Shown here: positions 48,983-56,759 of the stretch, in pieces
Layout of the letters: each line of letters begins with the position of its first letter
Numbering within the stretch: the first letter of the stretch is position 1
From: Amycolatopsis vancoresmycina
GTDB taxonomy: Bacteria; Actinomycetota; Actinomycetes; Mycobacteriales; Pseudonocardiaceae
Direction: 5' to 3'
Length of the DNA: 64,000 nt
NCBI RefSeq assembly: GCF_000716785.1
Contig: NZ_JNYY01000026.1
Span: forward strand, 1-64,000
Position numbers and translations under genes: made by a program
The notes under the pieces: generated by a model
What the model was told of the DNA's origin: nothing
What the model saw: only the letters and a program-made list of their open reading frames with translations
Databases searched by the model: none

Positions 48983-49630
48983 ATGCACCCGCAGGTCAAT
49001 CCCCCGTCGCTGGCCGAACAGGCGTACCTGTTCGTCCGTGATCGCCTGGTCATGCTCGACATCCCGCCGGGCTCGCCCATCAACGAGGAGGAGCTCGGCA
49101 CCGCGCTCGGCATGGGCCGGACGCCGATCCGAGAGGCGCTCAAGCGGCTGGAGTCCGAACGGCTCGTCGTCGCCTACCCGCGGCGGGGGACGTTCGCCAC
49201 CGACGTCAACATCTCCGACCTCGCGCACATCTCCGAGGTCCGGCGCACCCTCGAACCGATGGCGACGGCCGCCGCGGCCGCGCGGGCCACGGACGCCGAC
49301 CGGGCCACCCTGACCGAGCTGCGCGCGCAGCTCGACGCCGACGTCGCCGGCGGGGACAACGCCGAGCTGCTGCGCACCGACCTCGCCCTGCACCGGGCGA
49401 TCTACCGGTGCGTGCACAACCCGTTCCTCGAGGACACGCTGATCCGGTACGACAACCTGGCGACGCGGATCTGGTGCGTGTTCGTGCCCCGGCTGTCCGG
49501 GATGGCCGGCCACGTCCACGAGCACGTCCCGCTCCTCACCGCGATCATCGAGGGCGACGGCGAGAAGGCCGCCGCGTTGACGCACGCGCACGTCACCGGG
49601 TTCGAGGCCGCCATCCGCGCGTTGATCTGA
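48983..49630 (+). CDS. GntR/FCD family regulator of the sarcosine operon
   Basis: A 215-residue FadR-type regulator. A GntR winged helix (residues ~8-75, SPINEEELGTALGMGRTPIREALKRLE) is followed by an FCD domain (~85-205) with the usual metal-binding His and Asp/Glu pattern (DLALHRAIYRCVHNPFLE, HVHEHVPLLTAI). It is divergent from soxB with a TGATATATCA operator between, so it probably controls sarcosine and dimethylglycine oxidation in response to a pathway intermediate. The ATG at 48983 is supported by the leaderless promoter. Confidence 0.9.
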   Translation: MHPQVNPPSLAEQAYLFVRDRLVMLDIPPGSPINEEELGTALGMGRTPIREALKRLESERLVVAYPRRGTFATDVNISDLAHISEVRRTLEPMATAAAAARATDADRATLTELRAQLDADVAGGDNAELLRTDLALHRAIYRCVHNPFLEDTLIRYDNLATRIWCVFVPRLSGMAGHVHEHVPLLTAIIEGDGEKAAALTHAHVTGFEAAIRALI

Positions 49631-49640
49631 GCGCAGGTTC

Positions 49641-49684
49641 TCGTGAGTGTTTAGGAGGGTTCTAACCCTCCTAAACACTCACGA
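49641..49684. repeat. GTGAGTG-family intergenic hairpin, copy 3
   Basis: Two perfect 21-bp arms (49641-49661 and 49664-49684) around a CT centre, beginning TCGTGAGTGTTTAGGAGGG. It is the longest member of the family also seen at 14412-14459 and 31283-31332. It lies between the convergent gntR and gbcA genes and encodes the last residues of GbcA (RLS and stop). Confidence 0.85.
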
Positions 49685-50797
49685 CAGGCGGGCCCGCACC
49701 CAGTCGTGGAAGGCGCCGATGTGGTGCTCGCTGGGCACGAGCACGCCGCCGTTGGCGTACGAACGCGAGTCCATCGCGAGCTGGCAGCGTTCACAGGCTT
49801 CGAAGTCCTGCAGGTTGACGCGGTGGAAGAGCTCGACCGAGCGGCTCAGGTCCGTGCCGGATTCGACGACTTCGGGCAGGTACAGCCAGTCGCAGCGGAC
49901 CAGCGTCCGGTCCGGGGCCAGCGGGAACATCCGGTGCAGGATCACGTGGTCGGGGACGAGGTTGACGAAGACGCCCGGTTTGATGGTGATCGCGTAGTAC
50001 TTGCGGTCCTGGGCTTCGGTGACCCCGGGGAGGCGGTCGACGCCTTCGCTGCCGTCGACGGTGAAGCCCTTGATGTCACCGCCGAACTCGGCGCCGTGGC
50101 CGACGTAGTACTGCGCGGCGTACCCGTCGGCGAACTCCGGGAGCACCTCGGTGAGCTCCGGATGGATCGTCGCGCAGTGGTAGCACTCCATGAAGTTTTC
50201 GATGATCTGCTTCCAGTTGGCTTTCACGTCGTACTCGATGCGTTTGCCGAGCGCCAGGCCGTCGATGCCGTAGGCGTCGATCTCGGCCGGCCCGCCGAGC
50301 CGCTCGGTGACGGCCCCGATCACGGTGTCTTCGAAGGACGGCGGCTCGCCGGCCAGGCAGACCCAGGCGTAGCCGAGCCATTCGCGCAGGTGCAGCCGGG
50401 TGAGGCCGAACTCGGTGCGGTCGACGTCCGGCATCCCGGTGAGGTTCGGCGCGGCGATCAGCTTGCCGTCGAGGCCGTACGTCCAGGCGTGGTACGGGCA
50501 CTGGAAGGCCCGCTTGACGGTGCCGCTCTCGGCGGTGCACAGCCGGGCGCCGCGGTGGCGGCAGACGTTGAGGAACGCGTTGAGCCGCCCGTCCCGGCCC
50601 CGGGAGACGAGCACGCTCTCCCGGCCGATCTGCACGGTCTCGAACGACCCGGGCCCGGCGAGGTCGGCGCTGCGCACAGCGCAGAACCAGTCCGCTTCGA
50701 AGATCTTCGCCTGCTCCAGCGCGAAGATCGCCGGATCGGTGTAGGCGGGGCCGGGCAGGGTGGCGAGCAGGCTCGGCGGGAGATCGAGTGCGGTCAC
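49679..50797 (-). CDS. gbcA: Glycine betaine monooxygenase, Rieske oxygenase subunit
   Basis: A 372-residue Rieske non-haem iron oxygenase that removes one methyl of glycine betaine as formaldehyde to give dimethylglycine. The Rieske centre is CRHRGARLC to CPYHAW (Cys79, His81, Cys100, His103). The mononuclear iron site is in NFMECYHCATIHPEL near 200-212, followed by a C-terminal catalytic beta-sheet. Identity as GbcA rests on the domain match and the surrounding betA/betB/dmgO/sox genes. A reductase is not adjacent; the ferredoxin and reductase at 56439-57904 are the likely electron source. GTG start at 50797. Confidence 0.9.
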   Translation of the reverse strand: MTALDLPPSLLATLPGPAYTDPAIFALEQAKIFEADWFCAVRSADLAGPGSFETVQIGRESVLVSRGRDGRLNAFLNVCRHRGARLCTAESGTVKRAFQCPYHAWTYGLDGKLIAAPNLTGMPDVDRTEFGLTRLHLREWLGYAWVCLAGEPPSFEDTVIGAVTERLGGPAEIDAYGIDGLALGKRIEYDVKANWKQIIENFMECYHCATIHPELTEVLPEFADGYAAQYYVGHGAEFGGDIKGFTVDGSEGVDRLPGVTEAQDRKYYAITIKPGVFVNLVPDHVILHRMFPLAPDRTLVRCDWLYLPEVVESGTDLSRSVELFHRVNLQDFEACERCQLAMDSRSYANGGVLVPSEHHIGAFHDWVRARLS

Positions 50798-50891
50798 CGG
50801 CGTGGTCCTCTCCGCGGATCAGTTCGGGAGTTGCGCAGAACGCGTCTTGTTGCCCAATCCGCACCAGAGTGACTGCCGCCCGGGACCTGTG

Positions 50892-51479
50892 TCAACAAGT
50901 TCGCGCCGGCGGTCCCTCGATCGCCCGCCGGAACAGCGTTTCGATCTCCGCACGGGCCGGGCGGGGATCGGCCAGGGCCGCCTGCATCAGCAGGCCGCAG
51001 AACAACCCCGCCAGCAGCCGCCCGGTGAGCGGGTCGGTGCGGGAGCCGAAGAACGCGATGAGCGCTTCGTCCCAGGCCGCGCTCGCCTTCCGCAGCGCGG
51101 GCCGGTGCAGGGCCGCGACGTACAGGTCGTACTCGACGACGGTGTCCCGGTACTGCTCGTTGATGTAACCCATCACCAGTTCGGCCAGCGCGGCGGCGAA
51201 GTCGGCGTCCGGCGGGAGCGCGGACTCCCATTCCTTCAGCGCGTGGACGTTATTCTCGGCCGCCTCGTGCAGTGCGACCTCGAGGAGGTCGTCCAGGGTG
51301 GCGAAGTGGTAGGTCGTCGAGCCGAGCGGGACGCCGGCCGCGGCCGCCACCGAGCGGTGGGTGACGCCGTCGATCCCCCGCTGCGCGACCACCTCGATCG
51401 CCGCCTTGGCGATCCGCGCCCGCCGCTCGGGGTCGTTCGGACCGCGGCGCCGCGTTGCGCCGGGTTCGCTCTTCACCAT
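50892..51479 (-). CDS. TetR family regulator of the betaine operon
   Basis: A 195-residue TetR repressor: HTH region EVVAQRGIDGVTHRSVAAAAGVPLGSTTYHF (about residues 28-58), then a helical ligand domain (C-terminal TetR_C_6-like). It has the position of BetI, divergent from betB, but is not a close BetI match by eye. Two 16-bp operators lie between it and betB, so it probably represses betB-permease-betA until choline or betaine aldehyde binds. The ATG at 51479 follows an AGGGGG site. Confidence 0.88.
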   Translation of the reverse strand: MVKSEPGATRRRGPNDPERRARIAKAAIEVVAQRGIDGVTHRSVAAAAGVPLGSTTYHFATLDDLLEVALHEAAENNVHALKEWESALPPDADFAAALAELVMGYINEQYRDTVVEYDLYVAALHRPALRKASAAWDEALIAFFGSRTDPLTGRLLAGLFCGLLMQAALADPRPARAEIETLFRRAIEGPPARTC

Positions 51480-51490
51480 CGAGCCCCCTT

Positions 51491-51527
51491 GTGGACATCT
51501 GTACACACTTCGCGTACAAATGTACGC
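51491..51527. promoter_or_regulatory. Paired TetR operators for the betB operon
   Basis: Copy 1 is GTGGACA-TC-TGTACAC (51491-51506, one mismatch); copy 2 is GCGTACA-AA-TGTACGC (51512-51527, perfect arms). Their centres are 21 bp apart, two helical turns, so dimers can bind the same face of DNA. They occupy most of the gap between the tetR and betB starts. Confidence 0.8.
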
Positions 51528-51570
51528 ACTCTAGCCGCCCAGCAGCCACTACCGCTCCGGGAAGGGCCGC

Positions 51571-52986
51571 ATGTTCGATGTGCTGAACCCCGCGACCGGC
51601 GAGGTCATCGCGACCGTCGCCGAGGCGAGCCGCGCGGAGGTCGATGCCGCGGTCGGAGCCGCCCGGCGGGCGTTCGACGACGGTCCGTGGCGACGTACCA
51701 CCGCCGGTGAACGCGGCGCGCTGCTGCGCCGGACCGCCGATCTCCTGGTCCGCGACCGCGAGGAACTGGCTCGCATCGAGAGCCTGGACACCGGCAAGAC
51801 CCTCGGCGAAGGCCGGATCGACATAGACGACGTGACGAACGTCTTCCGCTACTACGCCGACCTCGCCGACAAGGACGCCGGACGCCTGGTCGACGCGGGC
51901 AGCGCCACCGTGGTCAGCCGGATCGTGCACGAACCGGTCGGCGTCTGTGCGCTCATCGCCCCCTGGAACTACCCGCTGCTCCAGATGTCCTGGAAGGTCG
52001 CGCCGGCACTGGCCGCGGGCAACACGATGGTCCTCAAGCCCAGCGAGGTCACCCCGCTGACCACGATGAAGCTGGTCGAGCTGCTCGAAGAGGCGGGCGT
52101 GCCGGACGGCGTCGTCACCCTGCTGCTCGGCGACGGCCGCGTCGGCGCGGCAATGGTCGAGCACCCGGCCGTCGACCTGGTCTCCTTCACCGGCGGCTAC
52201 TCGACCGGCGAGAAGATCATGACGGCCGCCGCGAAGGGCGTCCGCCGGGTCGCCCTCGAGCTCGGCGGCAAGAACCCGAACGTCGTCTTCGACGACGCCG
52301 ACTACGACACCGCGCTCGACTACGCCCTGATGGCCGCCTTCGTCCACTCCGGACAGGTCTGTTCGGCGGGCGCGCGGCTGATCGTCCAGGAGGGAATCCA
52401 CGACCGGTTCGTCGCGGACCTCGCCGCGCGCGCCGACCGCATCCGCGTCGGCGACCCCCTCGATCCCGCCACCGAAACCGGCGCGCTCGTCTCGGCGCAG
52501 CACCGCGCCAAGGTCGAGGACTACATCGAAAGCGCTCTCAAGGAGGGCGCGACGCTGCGGGCGGGCGGCAAGCGACCCGAAGGACCGGCGTACGAAAGCG
52601 GTTTCTTCCTGCGCCCCACCGTGTTCTCCGACTGCACCCGGGACATGACGATCGTCCGGGAAGAGGTCTTCGGCCCGGTCGTCACCGTGGAACGCTTCAC
52701 CGACGAGGCCGACGCGATCGCGCTGGCCAACGACACCGAGTACGGGCTCGCCGGGGCCGTGTGGACGTCGGACGCGTCCCGCGCCCAGCGGGTCGCCGGG
52801 GCCCTGCGCCACGGCACCGTGTGGATCAACGACTACCACCCCTACCTGCCGCAGGCGGAGTGGGGTGGTTTCGGCAGATCGGGCATCGGCCGCGAACTCG
52901 GGCCGTCCGGGCTGGCCGAATACCAGGAGAGCAAGCACATCTACCAGAACATCGATCCCGTTCCGCAGCACTGGTTCAAAGGCTAG
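51571..52986 (+). CDS. betB: Betaine aldehyde dehydrogenase
   Basis: A 471-residue NAD(P)-dependent aldehyde dehydrogenase converting betaine aldehyde to glycine betaine. It has the cofactor segment IAPWNYPLLQMSWKVAPALA, the catalytic Glu in RVALELGGKNPNVVF and the catalytic Cys in HSGQVCSAGARL, with the EVFGPVVTVERF signature. The location between a choline-operon TetR and a choline dehydrogenase supports the substrate. GGGAAGGG precedes the ATG. It is the first gene of the betB-permease-betA operon; a wider substrate range among short aldehydes is possible. Confidence 0.93.
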   Translation: MFDVLNPATGEVIATVAEASRAEVDAAVGAARRAFDDGPWRRTTAGERGALLRRTADLLVRDREELARIESLDTGKTLGEGRIDIDDVTNVFRYYADLADKDAGRLVDAGSATVVSRIVHEPVGVCALIAPWNYPLLQMSWKVAPALAAGNTMVLKPSEVTPLTTMKLVELLEEAGVPDGVVTLLLGDGRVGAAMVEHPAVDLVSFTGGYSTGEKIMTAAAKGVRRVALELGGKNPNVVFDDADYDTALDYALMAAFVHSGQVCSAGARLIVQEGIHDRFVADLAARADRIRVGDPLDPATETGALVSAQHRAKVEDYIESALKEGATLRAGGKRPEGPAYESGFFLRPTVFSDCTRDMTIVREEVFGPVVTVERFTDEADAIALANDTEYGLAGAVWTSDASRAQRVAGALRHGTVWINDYHPYLPQAEWGGFGRSGIGRELGPSGLAEYQESKHIYQNIDPVPQHWFKG

Positions 52987-53019
52987 CCACTCCCTCCCCC
53001 ACCACGTGAGGACGTTGCC

Positions 53020-54588
53020 ATGACCACTCAGGAAATACCGGCGGGCGGGGGGCCTGCTGCCGACGACAGCTCCGAACTCGAGAAGTTCGGCTACCGCCAG
53101 GAACTCGAGCGCTCCCTCGGGTCGTTCTCCAGCTTCGCCGCCGGGTTCAGCTACATCTCCATCCTGACCGGCGTGTTCCAGCTCTTCTTCTTCGGCTTCG
53201 GGTCGGGGGGCCCGGCCTTCATCTGGACGTGGCCGCTGGTCTTCCTCGGCCAGTTCGCCGTCGCCCTCTGCTTCGCCGAACTGGCGGGGCAGTACCCGCT
53301 CGCCGGCTCGGTGTACCAGTGGGCCAAGCAGATCGCGAAACCGGCGACGTCGTGGCTGGCCGGCTGGATCATGATCATCGGCGCGATCGTCACGGCGGCG
53401 GCCGTCGCGGTGGCCTACCAGATCATCCTGCCCCAGGTGTCGACCGCGTTCCAGATCGTCGGCAGCGACGACGACGCCGGCCTGACCTCGACCCCGGGCG
53501 GCGCGCAGAACGCCATCATCCTGGCCCTGGTGCTGGTCGTGTTCGCCACGATCGTCAACATCATCGGCGTCCGGCTGATGGCGAAGATCAACAACTTCGG
53601 CGTCGCGGTGGAGCTGGGCGCGAGCATCCTGCTGGTGATCGCGCTGGCCATCCACATCAAGCGCGGCCCCGGCCTGGTGTTCGACACCGCGGGCACGGGC
53701 GAGGGCCAGTCACTCGGGTACCTCGGGGCGTTCCTGGTGGCGTCGCTGATGAGCGCGTACGTCTTCTACGGCTTCGACACCGCGGGTTCGCTGGCCGAGG
53801 AAACCACCCAGCCGCGGCGGCACGCGCCCCGCGCGATCCTGCGGGCGATCACCGCGGCGTTCGTCGTGGGCGGGCTGATCATGCTGTTCGGCATGATGGC
53901 CGTCGGCGACCTGAGCGCCAAGGAACTCAGCACGTCCGGCATGCCGTACCTGCTGAAGAGCACGCTCGGCGAGGGGCTCGGCGACGCGTTCCTGATCTGC
54001 TCGGCGATCGCGATCACCGTCTGCTGCCTCGCCGTGCAGACCGCGGCGATCCGGATGACCTGGGCGATGGCCCGCGACGGCCGCCTGCCGTTCAGCCGCG
54101 CGATGGCGAAGGTGTCGCCGCGGTCGAAGACCCCGGTGCTGCCCGCGCTGCTCACCGGCGGCCTCACCGTCGTCGTGCTGCTGATCAACCTCGGCAACCA
54201 GCGGGCGTTCTTCATCCTGACCTCGACGGCGATCATCCTGTTCTACATCCCCTACCTGATGGTCACCGGCCCGATGCTGGTGCGCCGCCTGCGCGGGAGC
54301 TGGCCCCGGCCCGAGCACGGGCCGTACTTCAAGCTGGGCCGCTGGGGCACCCTGGTGAACCTGGTCGCGGTGGTCTACGGCGCCGGCATGACGATCAACC
54401 TGATCTGGCCGCGCGCCGAGGTCTACGGCAACGACCACTGGTACTTCCAGTGGGGCGCGGTGATCGTCACCGCGCTGATCGTGATCATCGGTGCGATCAT
54501 GCTCTACGTCCGGCGGCGCACCTGGGGTTCGGCCCACACCAGCCCCGAGCACATGCCCGACGCGGCCCCGGATTCCCTGCCCGGCTAG
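53020..54588 (+). CDS. APC-superfamily permease, probable choline/betaine uptake
   Basis: A 522-residue transporter with 12 hydrophobic segments of the amino acid/GABA permease group: SSFAAGFSYISILTGVFQLF at the start, FAELAGQYPLAGSVYQWAKQ, and the DTAGSLAEETTQPRRHAPRA loop. It lies between betB and betA, 33 bp after one and 8 bp before the other, so it probably imports choline, betaine or a related amine. Choline operons more often carry a BCCT or ABC importer. The substrate cannot be proven from the sequence. Confidence 0.85.
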   Translation: MTTQEIPAGGGPAADDSSELEKFGYRQELERSLGSFSSFAAGFSYISILTGVFQLFFFGFGSGGPAFIWTWPLVFLGQFAVALCFAELAGQYPLAGSVYQWAKQIAKPATSWLAGWIMIIGAIVTAAAVAVAYQIILPQVSTAFQIVGSDDDAGLTSTPGGAQNAIILALVLVVFATIVNIIGVRLMAKINNFGVAVELGASILLVIALAIHIKRGPGLVFDTAGTGEGQSLGYLGAFLVASLMSAYVFYGFDTAGSLAEETTQPRRHAPRAILRAITAAFVVGGLIMLFGMMAVGDLSAKELSTSGMPYLLKSTLGEGLGDAFLICSAIAITVCCLAVQTAAIRMTWAMARDGRLPFSRAMAKVSPRSKTPVLPALLTGGLTVVVLLINLGNQRAFFILTSTAIILFYIPYLMVTGPMLVRRLRGSWPRPEHGPYFKLGRWGTLVNLVAVVYGAGMTINLIWPRAEVYGNDHWYFQWGAVIVTALIVIIGAIMLYVRRRTWGSAHTSPEHMPDAAPDSLPG

Positions 54589-54596
54589 GAGGACGC

Positions 54597-56255
54597 ATGA
54601 GTTCCGATACCTACGACTTCGTCATCGTCGGCGGTGGCTCGGCGGGCTGCGCGCTGGCGAACCGGCTCTCGGCCGACCCGGCGAACAAGGTCCTCGTCCT
54701 GGAGGCGGGCCGCTCGGACTACAAGTGGGACGTCTTCATCCACATGCCGGCCGCGCTGACCTTCCCGATCGGGTCGAAGTTCTACGACTGGGGCTACCGC
54801 AGCGAGCCCGAGCCGTACATGAACCGGCGTCGCATCTACCACGCGCGCGGCAAGGTGCTCGGCGGGTCGTCCAGCATCAACGGGATGATCTTCCAGCGCG
54901 GCAACCCGATGGACTACGAGCGCTGGGCGAGCGATCCCGGGATGTCCACTTGGGACTACGCGCACTGCCTGCCGTACTTCAACCGCATGGAGAACTGCCT
55001 CGCGGACCCACCGGACGGTCAGTGGCGCGGCCACGACGGGCCGCTCGAACTGGAACGCGGCCCGGCGTCGAACCCGTTGTTCGGGGCCTTCTTCGACGCC
55101 GCCGAACAGGCGGGCTACCCGCGCACCGACGACGTCAACGGCTACCGGCAGGAAGGCTTCGCGGCCTTCGACCGGAACGTCCGAAAAGGACGGCGGTTGT
55201 CAGCGGCGGGCGCGTATCTGCACCCGGTGATGGACCGGCCCAACCTGACGGTGAAGACGCACGCGTTCGTGTCGCAGATCCTCTTCGACGGCACCCGCGC
55301 GGTCGGCGTCGAGTACGCGCAGGGCCGCGGCGTGCCGGGTGAGGTGTACGGCAAGGAGATCATCCTCTGCGGCGGCGCGATCAACAGCCCGCAGCTGCTG
55401 CAGCTGTCCGGCGTCGGGAACGCGGCGGAACTGGAGAAGCTCGGCATCGACGTCGTCAAGGACCTGCCGGGCGTCGGCGAGAACCTGCAGGACCACCTGG
55501 AGGTGTACATCCAGTACGCCTGCAAGCAACCGGTGTCGATGCAGCCGTCGCTGGCGAAGTGGAAGCGGCCCTACATCGGCGCGCAGTGGCTGTTCCTGCG
55601 GTCCGGGCCGGCCGCCACCAACCACTTCGAGGGCGGCGGGTTCGTCCGGTCCAACGACGAGGTGAAGTACCCGAACCTGATGTTCCACTTCCTGCCGGTG
55701 GCGATCCGCTACGACGGCTCGGCGCCCACGGAGGGGCACGGCTACCAGGTGCACGTCGGCCCGATGTACGCCGACACGCGCGGCTCGGTGAAGATCACCT
55801 CCACCGACCCGCGGCAGCACCCGGCGATCAAGTTCAACTACCTGTCCACCGAAACCGACCGTCGCGAATGGGTGGAAGCGGTGCGGGTGGCGCGGAAGAT
55901 CCTCAACCAGTCCGCATTGGACCCCTACAACGGCGGGGAGATCTCGCCGGGACCGTCCGTGGAGACCGACGAAGAGATCCTCGACTGGGTCGCCAAGGAC
56001 GCCGAGACGGCGCTGCACCCGTCGTGCACGACCAAGATGGGCGTCGACGACATGGCGGTCGTCGACCCGCAGAGCATGCGGGTGCACGGCACCGAGGGCC
56101 TGCGCGTGGTCGACGCGTCGGTGATGCCCTACATCACCAACGGCAACATCTACGCGCCGGTGATGATGACCGCCGAGAAGGCCGCCGACCTGATCCTCGG
56201 CAACACCCCGCTCGCCCCGATCAAGACCCCGTTCTACCGGCACGGGGAGAACTGA
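54597..56255 (+). CDS. betA: Choline dehydrogenase (GMC oxidoreductase)
   Basis: A 552-residue GMC flavoprotein oxidising choline to betaine aldehyde and perhaps further. It has the FAD signature DFVIVGGGSAGCALANRLSA at the start, RIYHARGKVLGGSSSINGMI (GMC signature 1), GGAINSPQLLQLSGVG (signature 2), and the C-terminal catalytic His in ALHPSCTTKMG and VDASVMPYITNGN. AGGAGG overlaps the permease stop, coupling the two. In actinobacteria this group may react with O2 or quinones. Confidence 0.93.
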   Translation: MSSDTYDFVIVGGGSAGCALANRLSADPANKVLVLEAGRSDYKWDVFIHMPAALTFPIGSKFYDWGYRSEPEPYMNRRRIYHARGKVLGGSSSINGMIFQRGNPMDYERWASDPGMSTWDYAHCLPYFNRMENCLADPPDGQWRGHDGPLELERGPASNPLFGAFFDAAEQAGYPRTDDVNGYRQEGFAAFDRNVRKGRRLSAAGAYLHPVMDRPNLTVKTHAFVSQILFDGTRAVGVEYAQGRGVPGEVYGKEIILCGGAINSPQLLQLSGVGNAAELEKLGIDVVKDLPGVGENLQDHLEVYIQYACKQPVSMQPSLAKWKRPYIGAQWLFLRSGPAATNHFEGGGFVRSNDEVKYPNLMFHFLPVAIRYDGSAPTEGHGYQVHVGPMYADTRGSVKITSTDPRQHPAIKFNYLSTETDRREWVEAVRVARKILNQSALDPYNGGEISPGPSVETDEEILDWVAKDAETALHPSCTTKMGVDDMAVVDPQSMRVHGTEGLRVVDASVMPYITNGNIYAPVMMTAEKAADLILGNTPLAPIKTPFYRHGEN

Positions 56256-56319
56256 CCCGGACGCCGTCGCGCCCGTGCCGCCATCCCCGGTACGGGCGCT
56301 TCGGCGTGCCCGGGATACC

Positions 56320-56422
56320 CGTTACCGGGTAACGGAAACTACCGAAGCGTATCCCCTTGACGCGGCTCACCGCCGGACTCAGACTTGTTGCGTATCGCAG
56401 TCGATGTTCCCCAATGCGCAAC
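56320..56422 (+). promoter_or_regulatory. Promoter and palindromes before the Rieske ferredoxin
   Basis: CGTTACC-G-GGTAACG (56320-56334) lies upstream of TTGACG (56357-56362), a 17-bp spacer and CAGACT (56380-56385). Downstream, GTTGCGTAT (56387-56395) and ATGCGCAAC (56414-56422) form an inverted repeat with one mismatch, covering the predicted start. Both palindromes are candidate regulator sites. TGCGCAACT also occurs in the gbcA leader (50829-50837, minus strand). Confidence 0.6.
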
Positions 56423-56438
56423 TTTACCCGGAGGCGTC

Positions 56439-56759
56439 ATGATTCGCGCGTGCACGGTGGACGAGCTGCCCCCCGGTGAGTCCGTCCGGCTGCCCGGGCC
56501 GCCCGCGATCGCGGTGTTCCGCACCGAGGACGGCGAGCTGTACGCCATCGGCGACACGTGCACCCACCAGGACGCCTCCCTGGCCGACGGCTGGCTCGAA
56601 GGTTGCTTCGTCGAGTGCCCGCTGCACGCGGCGCTGTTCGACCTGCGCACGGGCATGCCGACCTGCCTGCCGGCGAAGGACCCGGTGCGCACGTACGCCG
56701 TGGTCGTCGACGGAGGGGTCATCTACGTCCAGGACGCGGCGGACGAGGACGCCGCGTGA
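56439..56759 (+). CDS. Rieske [2Fe-2S] ferredoxin
   Basis: A 106-residue Rieske ferredoxin with Cys41-x-His43 (CTH) and Cys60-x2-His63 (CPLH), 16 residues apart, and a buried beta-sheet core. It probably shuttles electrons from the reductase immediately downstream to GbcA. The ATG at 56439 follows GGAGG at 56430-56434. The stop TGA overlaps the reductase GTG (GTGA), so the pair is translationally coupled. Confidence 0.9.
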   Translation: MIRACTVDELPPGESVRLPGPPAIAVFRTEDGELYAIGDTCTHQDASLADGWLEGCFVECPLHAALFDLRTGMPTCLPAKDPVRTYAVVVDGGVIYVQDAADEDAA

